This document shows, piece after piece, positions 1-5,853 of a stretch of DNA of 11,506 nt (positions within the stretch are counted from its first letter, which is position 1; each line of letters opens with the position of its first letter). A model generated the notes under the pieces. That model was not told the DNA's origin. It did no database searches and worked only from the letters and a program-made list of their open reading frames with translations. Origin of the DNA: Chloroflexota bacterium (lineage in GTDB: Bacteria > Chloroflexota > Limnocylindria > QHBO01). The stretch spans positions 1 through 11,506 of the forward strand of contig JACDBZ010000311.1 in NCBI GenBank assembly GCA_013694645.1. Reading direction: 5' to 3'. A program made the translations under genes and the position numbers.

Positions 1-295
1 CCACGCCGCCCGCCAGGGCGCCGGGGATGCCGATGCCGCCATTCCAGATCTGCGGGATGACGAGCGGATTGGCGCTGTAGAAGTCCCACAGATGGATGAC
101 GTGATAGATCCGGGCGCCGATGACCCCCGTGATCACCACGAGCAGGAGCATCGACCAGCCGTCCTCGGGGTTCTCGCCCAACCAGGTGGCGACACGGGCT
201 CCGAGGAGCGCCGAGATGAGCACCGCGCTGGCGATGATGATCCCGTACCAGTGCAGTTGGAGCGGGCCGATCTCAAAGGCGATGGGGTCGATCAC
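1..295 (-). CDS. lgt: Prolipoprotein diacylglyceryl transferase Lgt, N-terminal part (cut by window edge)
   Basis: Membrane enzyme that moves diacylglycerol from phosphatidylglycerol to the lipobox cysteine of prolipoproteins, the first step of lipoprotein maturation. Ninety-eight codons are visible. The N-terminus reads IDPIAFEIGPLQLHWYG, the hallmark Lgt opening. A first membrane helix (about residues 19-37) follows, then a second around 48-62 leading into GARIYHVI, and the partial protein reaches the conserved segment WNGGIGIPGALAGG. The C-terminal half, including the glycine-rich signature, lies beyond the left edge. The start is fixed: an in-frame TAG lies at 305-307 and GTG at 293-295 is the only start codon after it. 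No Shine-Dalgarno is visible; instead a TAGAAT box stands 6 nt upstream of the GTG, suggesting a leaderless transcript. It is divergent from the MFS gene at 416. The lipoprotein at 10065 is a potential client. Family assignment is firm. Confidence 0.93.
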   Translation of the reverse strand, partial: MIDPIAFEIGPLQLHWYGIIIASAVLISALLGARVATWLGENPEDGWSMLLLVVITGVIGARIYHVIHLWDFYSANPLVIPQIWNGGIGIPGALAGGV

Positions 296-301
296 CCGCC
301 G

Positions 302-307
302 ATTCTA
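302..307 (-). promoter_or_regulatory. Candidate -10 box of lgt (leaderless promoter)
   Basis: On the minus strand TAGAAT (5 of 6 to the TATAAT consensus) is followed by exactly 6 nt and then the GTG start. Transcription would begin at or next to the start codon. There is no good -35 hexamer at 16-18 bp upstream. The same geometry is seen before the genes at 3633 (plus) and 6978 (minus). Confidence 0.5.
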
Positions 308-415
308 GCGCCGATCGGGCGACCCGCATTCCGACCGCAGGGCGCCTGCGGCAATCTGTCGGCAACCAACCCGGGAAGGGCCTAGGGTTCGGCGCACGCA
401 CCGGAGGATGGACCG

Positions 416-1717
416 ATGATCGAGACGCGTCCCGAGCAATCCCGGATCAGACTGCCGCTCTCACAGCTCGTCACGCTGTCGATCTACTGGTTCGGCATCC
501 AGACGATCTGGGGCGGGCTGAACATCACGATCATCCCTGGTCGTCTCGATGACCTGAGCCGCGACACGCAGGGAACGCTGCTCGCGATCATCATGCTGGC
601 CGGGGCTGTCGCGCCAATCATCATCCAGCCAACGGTCGGCGTGATCAGCGACTACACGGTGACCCGCTGGGGTCGCCGCAAGCCGTACATCGTGATCGGC
701 AGCCTGCTCGACGTCGTATTCCTGGCAGGTATCGCCTTTAACAATGACTTCGTGTCGCTGGTCGCGTTCTACTTCCTGCTCCAGGTGAGCTCGAACTTCG
801 CCCAGGGGCCGTTCCAGGGGTACGTCCCGGATCTCGTGCCGGCGAAGCAGGTCGGCACCGCCAGCGGCCTGATGGGCCTGATGCTCACCATGGGGACCAT
901 CGCAGGGGTCGGCATCGCCACGCTCGGCGGGATCCTGGACAACATTCCGCTGGGGGTTCTCGCGCTCGGGGTGGTCGAGGTCATCACGATGGTCGTGCTG
1001 ATCGCGACGGTCGACGAGGGTCGCGCGGCGCCGAAGCGGACGCGACCATGGCGCGAGATCGCGCTGTCGGCATGGGGGCGCGACATCCTCCAGCAGCGCG
1101 ACGTGCTCTGGCTGCTGCTCGTGCGCCTCCTGTTCCTGGGCGCCTACAACGCAACCCTGATCGCCATCGGCTACTTCCGGCGCTCGCACGGGCTGAGCCC
1201 GGACGATGCTGACGCGACCGTCTTCCTGGCCACCGCCATCGTGGGCGTCTCGACGGCGATCGCAGCCATCCCCGGCGGGCGGCTGTCTGACCGATTCGGC
1301 CGTCGCCCGGTGATCTGGGCCGCTGCATTGGTCGCCGGGATCGGCCTGATCGGAGTCGCGGTGGCACCGACTCCCGAGCTGGCAATCGCTTCATGGGTGC
1401 CCTTCGGCATCGGGATGGGCATCTTCCTTTCTGCGGATTGGGCGCTCATGGCCGATGTGATTCCCAAGCACACGGCGGGGCGCTACATGGGGATCCTGAA
1501 TGCCGGGACCGCCATGGCAGGGCCTGTCTTCATCATCGTCGCCGGACCGGTCCAGGACCTGGTGGCGGCCGGATTCGGCGATGCGGCAGGCCCCCGGGTG
1601 GCAATGGGCGTCGCTGCCGGCTTCATCGCGCTGTCGGCACTCGCACTCACGCGCGTCAATCCCCGGCGACGGGAGGACGAGGGCCCGTCAACGGTGGCGT
1701 CCATGGTGGGGGCATGA
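416..1717 (+). CDS. Major facilitator superfamily transporter
   Basis: A 433-residue polytopic inner-membrane protein with about twelve hydrophobic segments, the usual MFS size. The two halves are joined by a charged cytoplasmic loop around residues 199-228. MFS motif A is visible in both halves: an extended form GVISDYTVTRWGRRKPYI (75-92) and GGRLSDRFGRRPV (287-299). The first form, with RWGRRKP, recalls SLC45/sugar-cation symporter-like MFS proteins, but the substrate cannot be read from sequence. The start is supported by GGAGGA at 403-408, 7 nt before the ATG; a TAGGGT at 383-388 is a possible -10. It shares a 120-bp divergent region with lgt. Its stop overlaps the start of the acyltransferase gene (ATGA), so the two are probably co-translated. 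A role in lipid or lysolipid movement is possible from that coupling but is inference only. Confidence 0.88.
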   Translation: MIETRPEQSRIRLPLSQLVTLSIYWFGIQTIWGGLNITIIPGRLDDLSRDTQGTLLAIIMLAGAVAPIIIQPTVGVISDYTVTRWGRRKPYIVIGSLLDVVFLAGIAFNNDFVSLVAFYFLLQVSSNFAQGPFQGYVPDLVPAKQVGTASGLMGLMLTMGTIAGVGIATLGGILDNIPLGVLALGVVEVITMVVLIATVDEGRAAPKRTRPWREIALSAWGRDILQQRDVLWLLLVRLLFLGAYNATLIAIGYFRRSHGLSPDDADATVFLATAIVGVSTAIAAIPGGRLSDRFGRRPVIWAAALVAGIGLIGVAVAPTPELAIASWVPFGIGMGIFLSADWALMADVIPKHTAGRYMGILNAGTAMAGPVFIIVAGPVQDLVAAGFGDAAGPRVAMGVAAGFIALSALALTRVNPRRREDEGPSTVASMVGA

Positions 1718-2457
1718 CCAGGACGGCTGACCGCACCCGACGCACGGGACCGCGCGAGCTGAGCGTCGCCACCACGCCGCGCTATCGGCTCATGTGGGGA
1801 CTGAACCGTGTCGTCATGCGCGCGCTTTTCGACATACGACCGAGCGGTCTCGATCATTGGCCCGAGCCGCCCTTCCAGATCGTGGCCAACCATCACAACG
1901 GGTTCGATCCGCTGCTGGTTCTGTCGGTCGTGCCGGTGGAGCCGCGCATCACCTGGTTCGGCCCGCGCGAGACGGACTTCAGCCACGGCTTCAAGAATCG
2001 CGTGATGGCCTTTTTCGGCGGGGTGATTCCCTACAACCCTGAGAAGACGACCTTGACGAGCGCGGTTCGCGCGGTTCGCCGCGTCTTCGAGGCAAACGGC
2101 GTGCTCGGCATCTTCGCGGAGGGACGCATCGGCTTCAGGGAGGCCGACCTGCTCGACTTCGAGGATGGCGCGGCGGCCTTCGCCATATCGGCGGGCGTGC
2201 CGGTCGTGCCGTGCGCCGTGGTGGGCAGCACCGACCTCTGGCTCCGGAGGCGCATCGAGATCCGCTTCGGAGCCCCCATCCGGACCGATGATATCCGCGG
2301 CCGCGAGGCCCGTGCTGCGACCGAGGCCCGCATTCGCGAGGGTGTGGCTGCACTTCTGCCCGACCGGGAGCCGCGCCTTCCGCGGCGCCGCCCGCTCGCC
2401 TTCCTGACCGACCTGCTCAATGGCGCCGATGACATTGCGCGCCGCACCGGTCGCTGA
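1714..2457 (+). CDS. PlsC-type 1-acylglycerol-3-phosphate acyltransferase family protein
   Basis: A 247-residue member of the LPLAT/PlsC family, which transfers acyl groups from acyl-ACP or acyl-CoA to lysophospholipids or related acceptors at the membrane. The catalytic HX4D box is NHHNGFDP (His60 to Asp65). The acceptor-binding motif III is FAEGRIG (about 134-140), a variant of the usual FPEGTRS, and motif IV is GVPVVPCAVVGS (161-172). The family's long N-terminal transmembrane helix is missing; there is only the basic stretch 1-35, so attachment is likely peripheral. The start is the ATG at 1714, which overlaps the MFS stop as ATGA and has a GGTGGGGG stretch (about 1705-1712) just upstream. 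The reading frame stays open back to 1393, but that part is in the MFS coding region and carries no homology signal. The C-terminal 25 residues are basic. The exact acceptor is unknown. Confidence 0.88.
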   Translation: MTRTADRTRRTGPRELSVATTPRYRLMWGLNRVVMRALFDIRPSGLDHWPEPPFQIVANHHNGFDPLLVLSVVPVEPRITWFGPRETDFSHGFKNRVMAFFGGVIPYNPEKTTLTSAVRAVRRVFEANGVLGIFAEGRIGFREADLLDFEDGAAAFAISAGVPVVPCAVVGSTDLWLRRRIEIRFGAPIRTDDIRGREARAATEARIREGVAALLPDREPRLPRRRPLAFLTDLLNGADDIARRTGR

Positions 2458-2470
2458 CCCCGAACGGTCA

Positions 2471-2554
2471 CATTCACATGAGGCGTGCGTTGCGCGCCGA
2501 TCCCGGGCGCCGGAGCGTGCCCATTCACGTGGCGTGTGCATCCGGACCGATCCC
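2471..2554 (+). repeat. Two diverged direct copies in the gap before the small membrane protein gene
   Basis: The 170-bp gap 2458-2627 holds no gene. Two related stretches, 2471-2504 and 2522-2554, share CATTCAC at the left end, an internal GCGTG and CCGATCCC at the right end, with a 51-bp period. A third ATTCAC occurs inverted (GTGAAT at 2587-2592). They could be operator half-sites for the gene at 2628 or a decayed duplication. No protein is known to bind here. Confidence 0.45.
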
Positions 2555-2612
2555 ACGGCTCACCAGGGGGCACGCGCACAGGTGGTGTGAATCCGAACGC
2601 TTCGTCACGCGG

Positions 2613-2618
2613 TAGCAT
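2613..2618 (+). promoter_or_regulatory. Candidate -10 box of the 90-residue membrane protein gene
   Basis: TAGCAT lies 9 nt before the ATG at 2628, so a transcript would have almost no leader. No Shine-Dalgarno is present between box and start. No convincing -35 is visible. This is weaker than the three exact N6 cases elsewhere in the window. Confidence 0.35.
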
Positions 2619-2627
2619 CGGTCCTGC

Positions 2628-2900
2628 ATGCTTCCCGTGATCTGGACCCTGTTCGCCGTGCTCACCGTGGGCGGATTCCTGATGATCGCTGCGTATTGGC
2701 TCGATGTGCAGGAGCGGCCCGATCTGAGCACGCGCGCCCGGATCGGCTGGTCTGCTGCCGTCCTGGTCTTTCCTTTCTCGATCCCGGCCTACGCCTTTGC
2801 CGGTGGCCCCGGTTGGCCGCCCTTCCTGCGCACTGCCAGCCTGGTACCGGCCCTCGCAGTCATCCTTTTCCTGGGCTTCGTGTACGGCATCTTCACCTGA
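2628..2900 (+). CDS. Small three-helix membrane protein, PLDc_N-like
   Basis: A 90-residue protein with three predicted membrane helices at about 3-24, 42-58 and 69-88, and a polar, charged linker 26-40 between the first two. The order Trp-Leu-Asp, then a basic linker (STRAR), then Gly-Trp and a Pro in the second helix (VFPFSIPAYAFAGG) resembles the small PLDc_N (phospholipase D-nuclease N-terminal) domain. That domain occurs alone as short membrane proteins of unknown role. The similarity is from pattern only and there is no catalytic domain. It has its own gap upstream with repeats and a TAGCAT box close to the ATG; no ribosome binding site is seen. Transcription converges on the TIMP-like gene, whose stop is 90 bp downstream. 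Codon use matches the neighbours, supporting a real gene. Confidence 0.68.
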   Translation: MLPVIWTLFAVLTVGGFLMIAAYWLDVQERPDLSTRARIGWSAAVLVFPFSIPAYAFAGGPGWPPFLRTASLVPALAVILFLGFVYGIFT

Positions 2901-2942
2901 CGGGGTACGCATCAATCCGGGCCGGCGGGATACCAACCACGA

Positions 2943-2963
2943 CGTGTCCGTCGAGGGGGCACG
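2943..2963. terminator. Hairpin in the convergent gap 2901-2990
   Basis: CGTGTCC at 2943-2949 pairs with GGGCACG at 2957-2963 (seven pairs, one of them a G-T wobble) around a 7-nt loop. It sits between two converging genes, where a terminator is expected, but no T-run follows on either strand, so it is not a classical intrinsic terminator. Confidence 0.3.
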
Positions 2964-2990
2964 CGGCTCACGTCCACGGTGGAACGCCCG

Positions 2991-3578
2991 TTAGCCCGAT
3001 CGAGCTCCGCTGCGTCCGAATGCGAGGACCATGAGGCCGCCAAGCGCGACGACCGAAAGGATGGCAACAGCCACGGGGAGGAATGAGCCGGTCAACCCGG
3101 TCCCTTCAGCCGCGGGATCTGATACCGCGACCGGCGCCTCGGGCAGCAGCTGCCGCACGCGCTCCAGCTCGCCGGCGGCCATCGTCTCGACCAGCACGTT
3201 GCCGCTGCACAGGTTGGTCTGGAGCGTGCCCCCGTCGCCATACGCGGCGACGAACCAGCGTTCACCCTCGGAGAAGGTAAATCCACAGGACGCCCCGCCG
3301 TCGCCGCCGATCGCCTCGACCTCGAGGACGCCGTCGGTCGGGACCGATGCTCGCTCGACTGCGAATGCATACCGAACCATTGGGCCGAGCCCGTTCGGAT
3401 CACCGCCGCCCGGCGCCGTCGCGACGACCGACCCGAGGAACGCAACCTCGGCGGTGGCGATAACGTCTGCCGGCGCACCCGGCGTGGCGCACGAGCATGC
3501 GTACGCGGGGTTGAGCGGCGTGACGAAGACTCCGATCAGCAGGGTGAGGATCGCCAGGGCGCGGATGAGCTGACGCAT
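2991..3578 (-). CDS. Secreted TIMP/netrin-like domain protein with C-terminal membrane anchor
   Basis: A 195-residue envelope protein. Residues 1-27 form a signal peptide: a basic start, a hydrophobic core at about 5-20, then NPAYA. Cleavage after Ala27 would leave mature Cys28-Ser-Cys30, the CSC start of TIMP/netrin-like (NTR) domains. Two further cysteines follow, Cys98 (in ASCGFTF) and Cys124 (in LCSGN). The stretch FSEGERWFVAAYGDGG (about 102-117) matches the beta-strand-rich core often seen in bacterial CSC proteins. The C-terminus (about 166-187) is a single hydrophobic helix followed by GRSGARSG, so the domain should be displayed outside and anchored. There is no LPXTG motif. The ATG at 3578 gives a normal signal peptide; an alternative ATG at 3626 would add 16 residues. 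Neither has a clear ribosome binding site. It is divergent from the M20 peptidase gene, 54 bp away. Bacterial function is unknown; lipoprotein status is unlikely because AYAC is a poor lipobox. Confidence 0.8.
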   Translation of the reverse strand: MRQLIRALAILTLLIGVFVTPLNPAYACSCATPGAPADVIATAEVAFLGSVVATAPGGGDPNGLGPMVRYAFAVERASVPTDGVLEVEAIGGDGGASCGFTFSEGERWFVAAYGDGGTLQTNLCSGNVLVETMAAGELERVRQLLPEAPVAVSDPAAEGTGLTGSFLPVAVAILSVVALGGLMVLAFGRSGARSG

Positions 3579-3620
3579 TGCCACGGAGACGCCGATGGGC
3601 AGCCATCGGTTGCATCGGGC

Positions 3621-3626
3621 TACCAT
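3621..3626 (+). promoter_or_regulatory. Candidate -10 box of the M20 peptidase gene (leaderless promoter)
   Basis: TACCAT is followed by exactly 6 nt and then ATG at 3633. This is the same spacing as for lgt and the M24 gene. No Shine-Dalgarno lies in the 6 nt. A second ATG follows immediately (ATGATG), and the spacing favours the first. Confidence 0.5.
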
Positions 3627-3632
3627 GGACCC

Positions 3633-5081
3633 ATGATGAGCCAGACCGACACCTCCGTGGCGACCGATGCCGCCATCGCCTACCTTCGCGAGCACGATAC
3701 CGAACACCTCGCGCAGCTCGACGAGTTCCTGCGAATCGAAAGCATCTCCGCGGACCCCGGTCGCATTGATGAGGTGCGCCGCGCGGGGCAGTGGATCGTC
3801 GATGAGCTCACCCGGCTCGGGATCGAGCGGGCCACGCTGCACGAGACCAGTGCGCATCCGATCGTGACCGGCGAATGGATGAAGGCCGGCGACGATGCTC
3901 CCACCGTGCTCATCTACTGCCATTACGACGTCCAGCCCGCCGACCCGCTTGACGAGTGGATCCGTCCGCCCTTCGAGCCGCGCCACGAGAACGACCGCGT
4001 CTACGCCAGAGGCTCCGGCGATGACAAGGGTCAGCTCTTCATGCACCTCAAGGCGGTCGAGGCGTGGATGGCGACGGCGAATCGGCTACCGGTCAATCTG
4101 CGCTTCTTTTTCGAAGGTGATGAGGAGGTCGGCTCCGAGCCGGTCGAGGCCTTCATCGAAGAGCATGCCGACCTGCTGCGCGCCGACGTGTGCGTCGTGT
4201 CCGATGGCGATACGTTTGACGACGATGGGACTCCCGCCATCGGCTACGGACTGCGCGGGATCGCGTATTGGGAGGTCCGCGTCCATGGCCCACGCCAGGA
4301 CGTGCATTCCGGGCAATACGGTGGCGGAGTCGACAACCCGGCCAACGTGCTGGTCCGCATGCTCGCCTCCCTGACGGCTGCCGATGGCCGCGTGACCGTC
4401 CCGGGCTTTTACGATCGGGTACGCGACCTGACCGATGAGGCGCACGCTGCTTATGCCGCCCTGCCGTTCGACGAAGGCGCATGGGCCGACGAAACCGGCG
4501 TACCCGGACCGATGGAGGGTGAGCGCGGCCACTCGCTCCTCGAGCGGCTCTCCGCGCGACCGACATTCGACATCAACGGCATCTGGGGTGGCTACACCGG
4601 GGATGGAGCCAAGACGATCATTCCCGCCTGGGCAGCGGCCAAGATCTCGACGCGCCTTGTCCCGGACCAGGACTACCGTGAGATCGAGACCTCGATGCAG
4701 GCTCACCTCGCATCCATCGCGCCGCCGACCGTGCGCGTGGAGGTCAGGGTCATCCACGGAGGAGCGCCTGCGATCACGCCGCTCGACCATCCGGGTATCG
4801 GTCCCGCCTCGAGAGCTCTCGAGGCGGGCTTCGGCAAGCCGCCGCTCTTCCAGCGCTCGGGTGGCTCGGTGCCGGTGGTCGCGGCGCTGGACGCGCACCT
4901 TGGCCTGAAGACGCTCATGATCGGCTTCGCCAATCCGACGGGTAATTTCCACGCGCCGAACGAGTGGATGAGTCTGCGCAACATCCGTGACGGGGTGGTC
5001 TCATTGGTCCATCTCTGGGCCGAGCTCGGGGCCATGCGAGCGTCCGACCTCCGAGCCGGTGAGCCCGCGCCGCGCCGCTGA
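3633..5081 (+). CDS. M20 family metallopeptidase (dipeptidase)
   Basis: A 482-residue cytoplasmic di-zinc peptidase of the M20 (carnosinase/dipeptidase-like) family, of usual length; it would hydrolyse dipeptides or short peptides. Metal ligands and catalytic residues are in place. His97 is in IYCHYDVQP with Asp99. The bridging Asp130 is in GSGDDKGQ. The general base Glu164 and ligand Glu165 are in EGDEEVGS. Asp191 is in VVSDG, and His440 is in FHAPNEW. The lid/dimerisation domain (about 210-400) carries DVHSGQYGG, whose His225 corresponds to the residue that reaches the partner subunit's active site in this family. There is no signal peptide. The start is ATG at 3633, chosen over ATG at 3636 because of the TACCAT box 6 nt upstream. 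It is divergent from the TIMP-like gene. The sequence includes a perfect 26-bp palindrome at 4803-4828. Family assignment is firm; the substrate is not known. Confidence 0.93.
   Translation: MMSQTDTSVATDAAIAYLREHDTEHLAQLDEFLRIESISADPGRIDEVRRAGQWIVDELTRLGIERATLHETSAHPIVTGEWMKAGDDAPTVLIYCHYDVQPADPLDEWIRPPFEPRHENDRVYARGSGDDKGQLFMHLKAVEAWMATANRLPVNLRFFFEGDEEVGSEPVEAFIEEHADLLRADVCVVSDGDTFDDDGTPAIGYGLRGIAYWEVRVHGPRQDVHSGQYGGGVDNPANVLVRMLASLTAADGRVTVPGFYDRVRDLTDEAHAAYAALPFDEGAWADETGVPGPMEGERGHSLLERLSARPTFDINGIWGGYTGDGAKTIIPAWAAAKISTRLVPDQDYREIETSMQAHLASIAPPTVRVEVRVIHGGAPAITPLDHPGIGPASRALEAGFGKPPLFQRSGGSVPVVAALDAHLGLKTLMIGFANPTGNFHAPNEWMSLRNIRDGVVSLVHLWAELGAMRASDLRAGEPAPRR
4803..4828. repeat. Perfect 26-bp palindrome inside the M20 gene
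   Basis: CCCGCCTCGAGAG (4803-4815) is followed directly, without a loop, by its exact reverse complement CTCTCGAGGCGGG (4816-4828). The symmetry stops at 4802/4829 (T against C). It encodes PASRALEAG near residues 391-399. It could bind a dimeric protein or be a chance result of codon choice. Confidence 0.95.
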
Positions 5082-5121
5082 GCGGAGCCCAAACGGCACC
5101 TGGGCAGCGTCGCGAAGACGG

Positions 5122-5151
5122 TTGACGCAACCGACATACCACGGTTACGGT
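5122..5151 (+). promoter_or_regulatory. Candidate promoter of the MerR-type regulator gene
   Basis: TTGACG (5122-5127) and TACGGT (5146-5151) are separated by 18 bp, giving a start near 5158 and a leader of about 30 nt. This is the best -35/-10 pair in the window and contrasts with the leaderless type. A weaker alternative -10 is TAGATT at 5164-5169. AGAGG at 5172-5176 is the nearest ribosome-binding-like sequence, rather far (13 nt) from the GTG at 5190. Confidence 0.5.
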
Positions 5152-5189
5152 ACGCCTCCGGCATAGATTTCAGAGGTTCTGCGACCATC

Positions 5190-5843
5190 GTGCCTGCCAA
5201 ACCGCCGTCTGACGATCCCGACGACCCCTGGCTTGCCCTCGGAGCTGCCTCACGACTCGTGGGCGTCGGTCCCGACACCCTGAGGCGCTGGGCGGATACG
5301 GGCAAAGTGCAGAGCTACCAGACACCAGGTGGCCATCGCCGCTTCCTGCGTTCGAGCCTGGAGGCGATGATCAACGCGCCGCGCCGGCATCGGTATGGGA
5401 TGGAACGGCTGCCCGACTCGACGCAGACGATGGCCGGCGAGCTGCATCGGCGCATGCAGCGGACCGGCTACTCCGGCCAGCCGTGGCAGGCGCGGCTGTC
5501 GGTTGAGCAACGCGACGAATTTCGGCGATGGGGCCAGCGAACATTTCAATTGGTGATCGAGTACGTCGCCGCTTCCAAGAAGGCAGAGCGCCAGATTCTC
5601 TTCGAGGAGGCCGAGAAGATGGGCGGTCTTTACGGAGGCGAAGCGTCTCGCGCCGGTCTCACGCTGGCAGAAACGGTCGAGGCGTTTCTGTTCTTTCGCT
5701 CCCCGGTGCTCGACGCCATCACCGGGCACCTCCGTCGACGATCGGCCGATGTCGCCGACGTGACGAGTGCCTTCCACGAAGCGAACACAGCCATCGACCA
5801 GGTGCTGGTCGCCCTCGTGAGCTCGCACCGCGAAGGGCGCTGA
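5190..5843 (+). CDS. MerR/excisionase-type HTH regulator with RsbRD-N-like helical domain
   Basis: A 217-residue cytoplasmic protein. Residues 14-62 form a MerR/BldC-type winged helix: LGAASRLVGVGPDTLRRWAD, then the wing signature TPGGHRRF (45-52), as in BldC and excisionase-like DNA-binding proteins. After a linker (63-105) rich in Arg and His comes an all-helical part (about 106-213). It contains YGGEASRAGLTLAETVEAFLFFRSPVL (148-174 region), a pattern close to the RsbRD N-terminal domain (G..A..GLSL.E....LR) of stressosome-related proteins. No effector-binding cysteine cluster is present. It probably senses a partner or cell state through the C-terminal domain and regulates transcription. 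The start is GTG at 5190; no better start is visible. Neighbours are peptidases (M20 upstream on the same strand, M24 converging 10 bp after the stop). The target genes are unknown. The domain match is by eye. Confidence 0.8.
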   Translation: MPAKPPSDDPDDPWLALGAASRLVGVGPDTLRRWADTGKVQSYQTPGGHRRFLRSSLEAMINAPRRHRYGMERLPDSTQTMAGELHRRMQRTGYSGQPWQARLSVEQRDEFRRWGQRTFQLVIEYVAASKKAERQILFEEAEKMGGLYGGEASRAGLTLAETVEAFLFFRSPVLDAITGHLRRRSADVADVTSAFHEANTAIDQVLVALVSSHREGR

Positions 5844-5853
5844 TGCGTGCCTC

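Noticed and set aside
92..385. Plus-strand open frame at the left edge
   Set aside because: It is antisense to the lgt start, whose translation matches the family strongly.
1393..1713. Upstream extension of the acyltransferase reading frame, 107 codons
   Set aside because: It lies wholly inside the MFS gene, its translation is His/Gly/Arg-rich without family similarity, and ATG at 1714 has the ATGA coupling and a purine-rich upstream stretch.
1483..2556. Long open frame on the minus strand (357 codons)
   Set aside because: It is antisense to the MFS and acyltransferase genes, both with clear motifs. Long antisense frames are common at this GC level, and its translation has no recognisable domain.
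3579..4046. Extension of the TIMP-like frame upstream of 3578
   Set aside because: It runs antisense through the M20 start region. Only the ATG at 3626 remains possible; a signal peptide starting at 3578 is normal in length.
5703..5728. Inverted repeat CCCGGTG / CACCGGG as a terminator
   Set aside because: It lies well inside the regulator coding sequence, has no T-run and is easily explained by codon choice.
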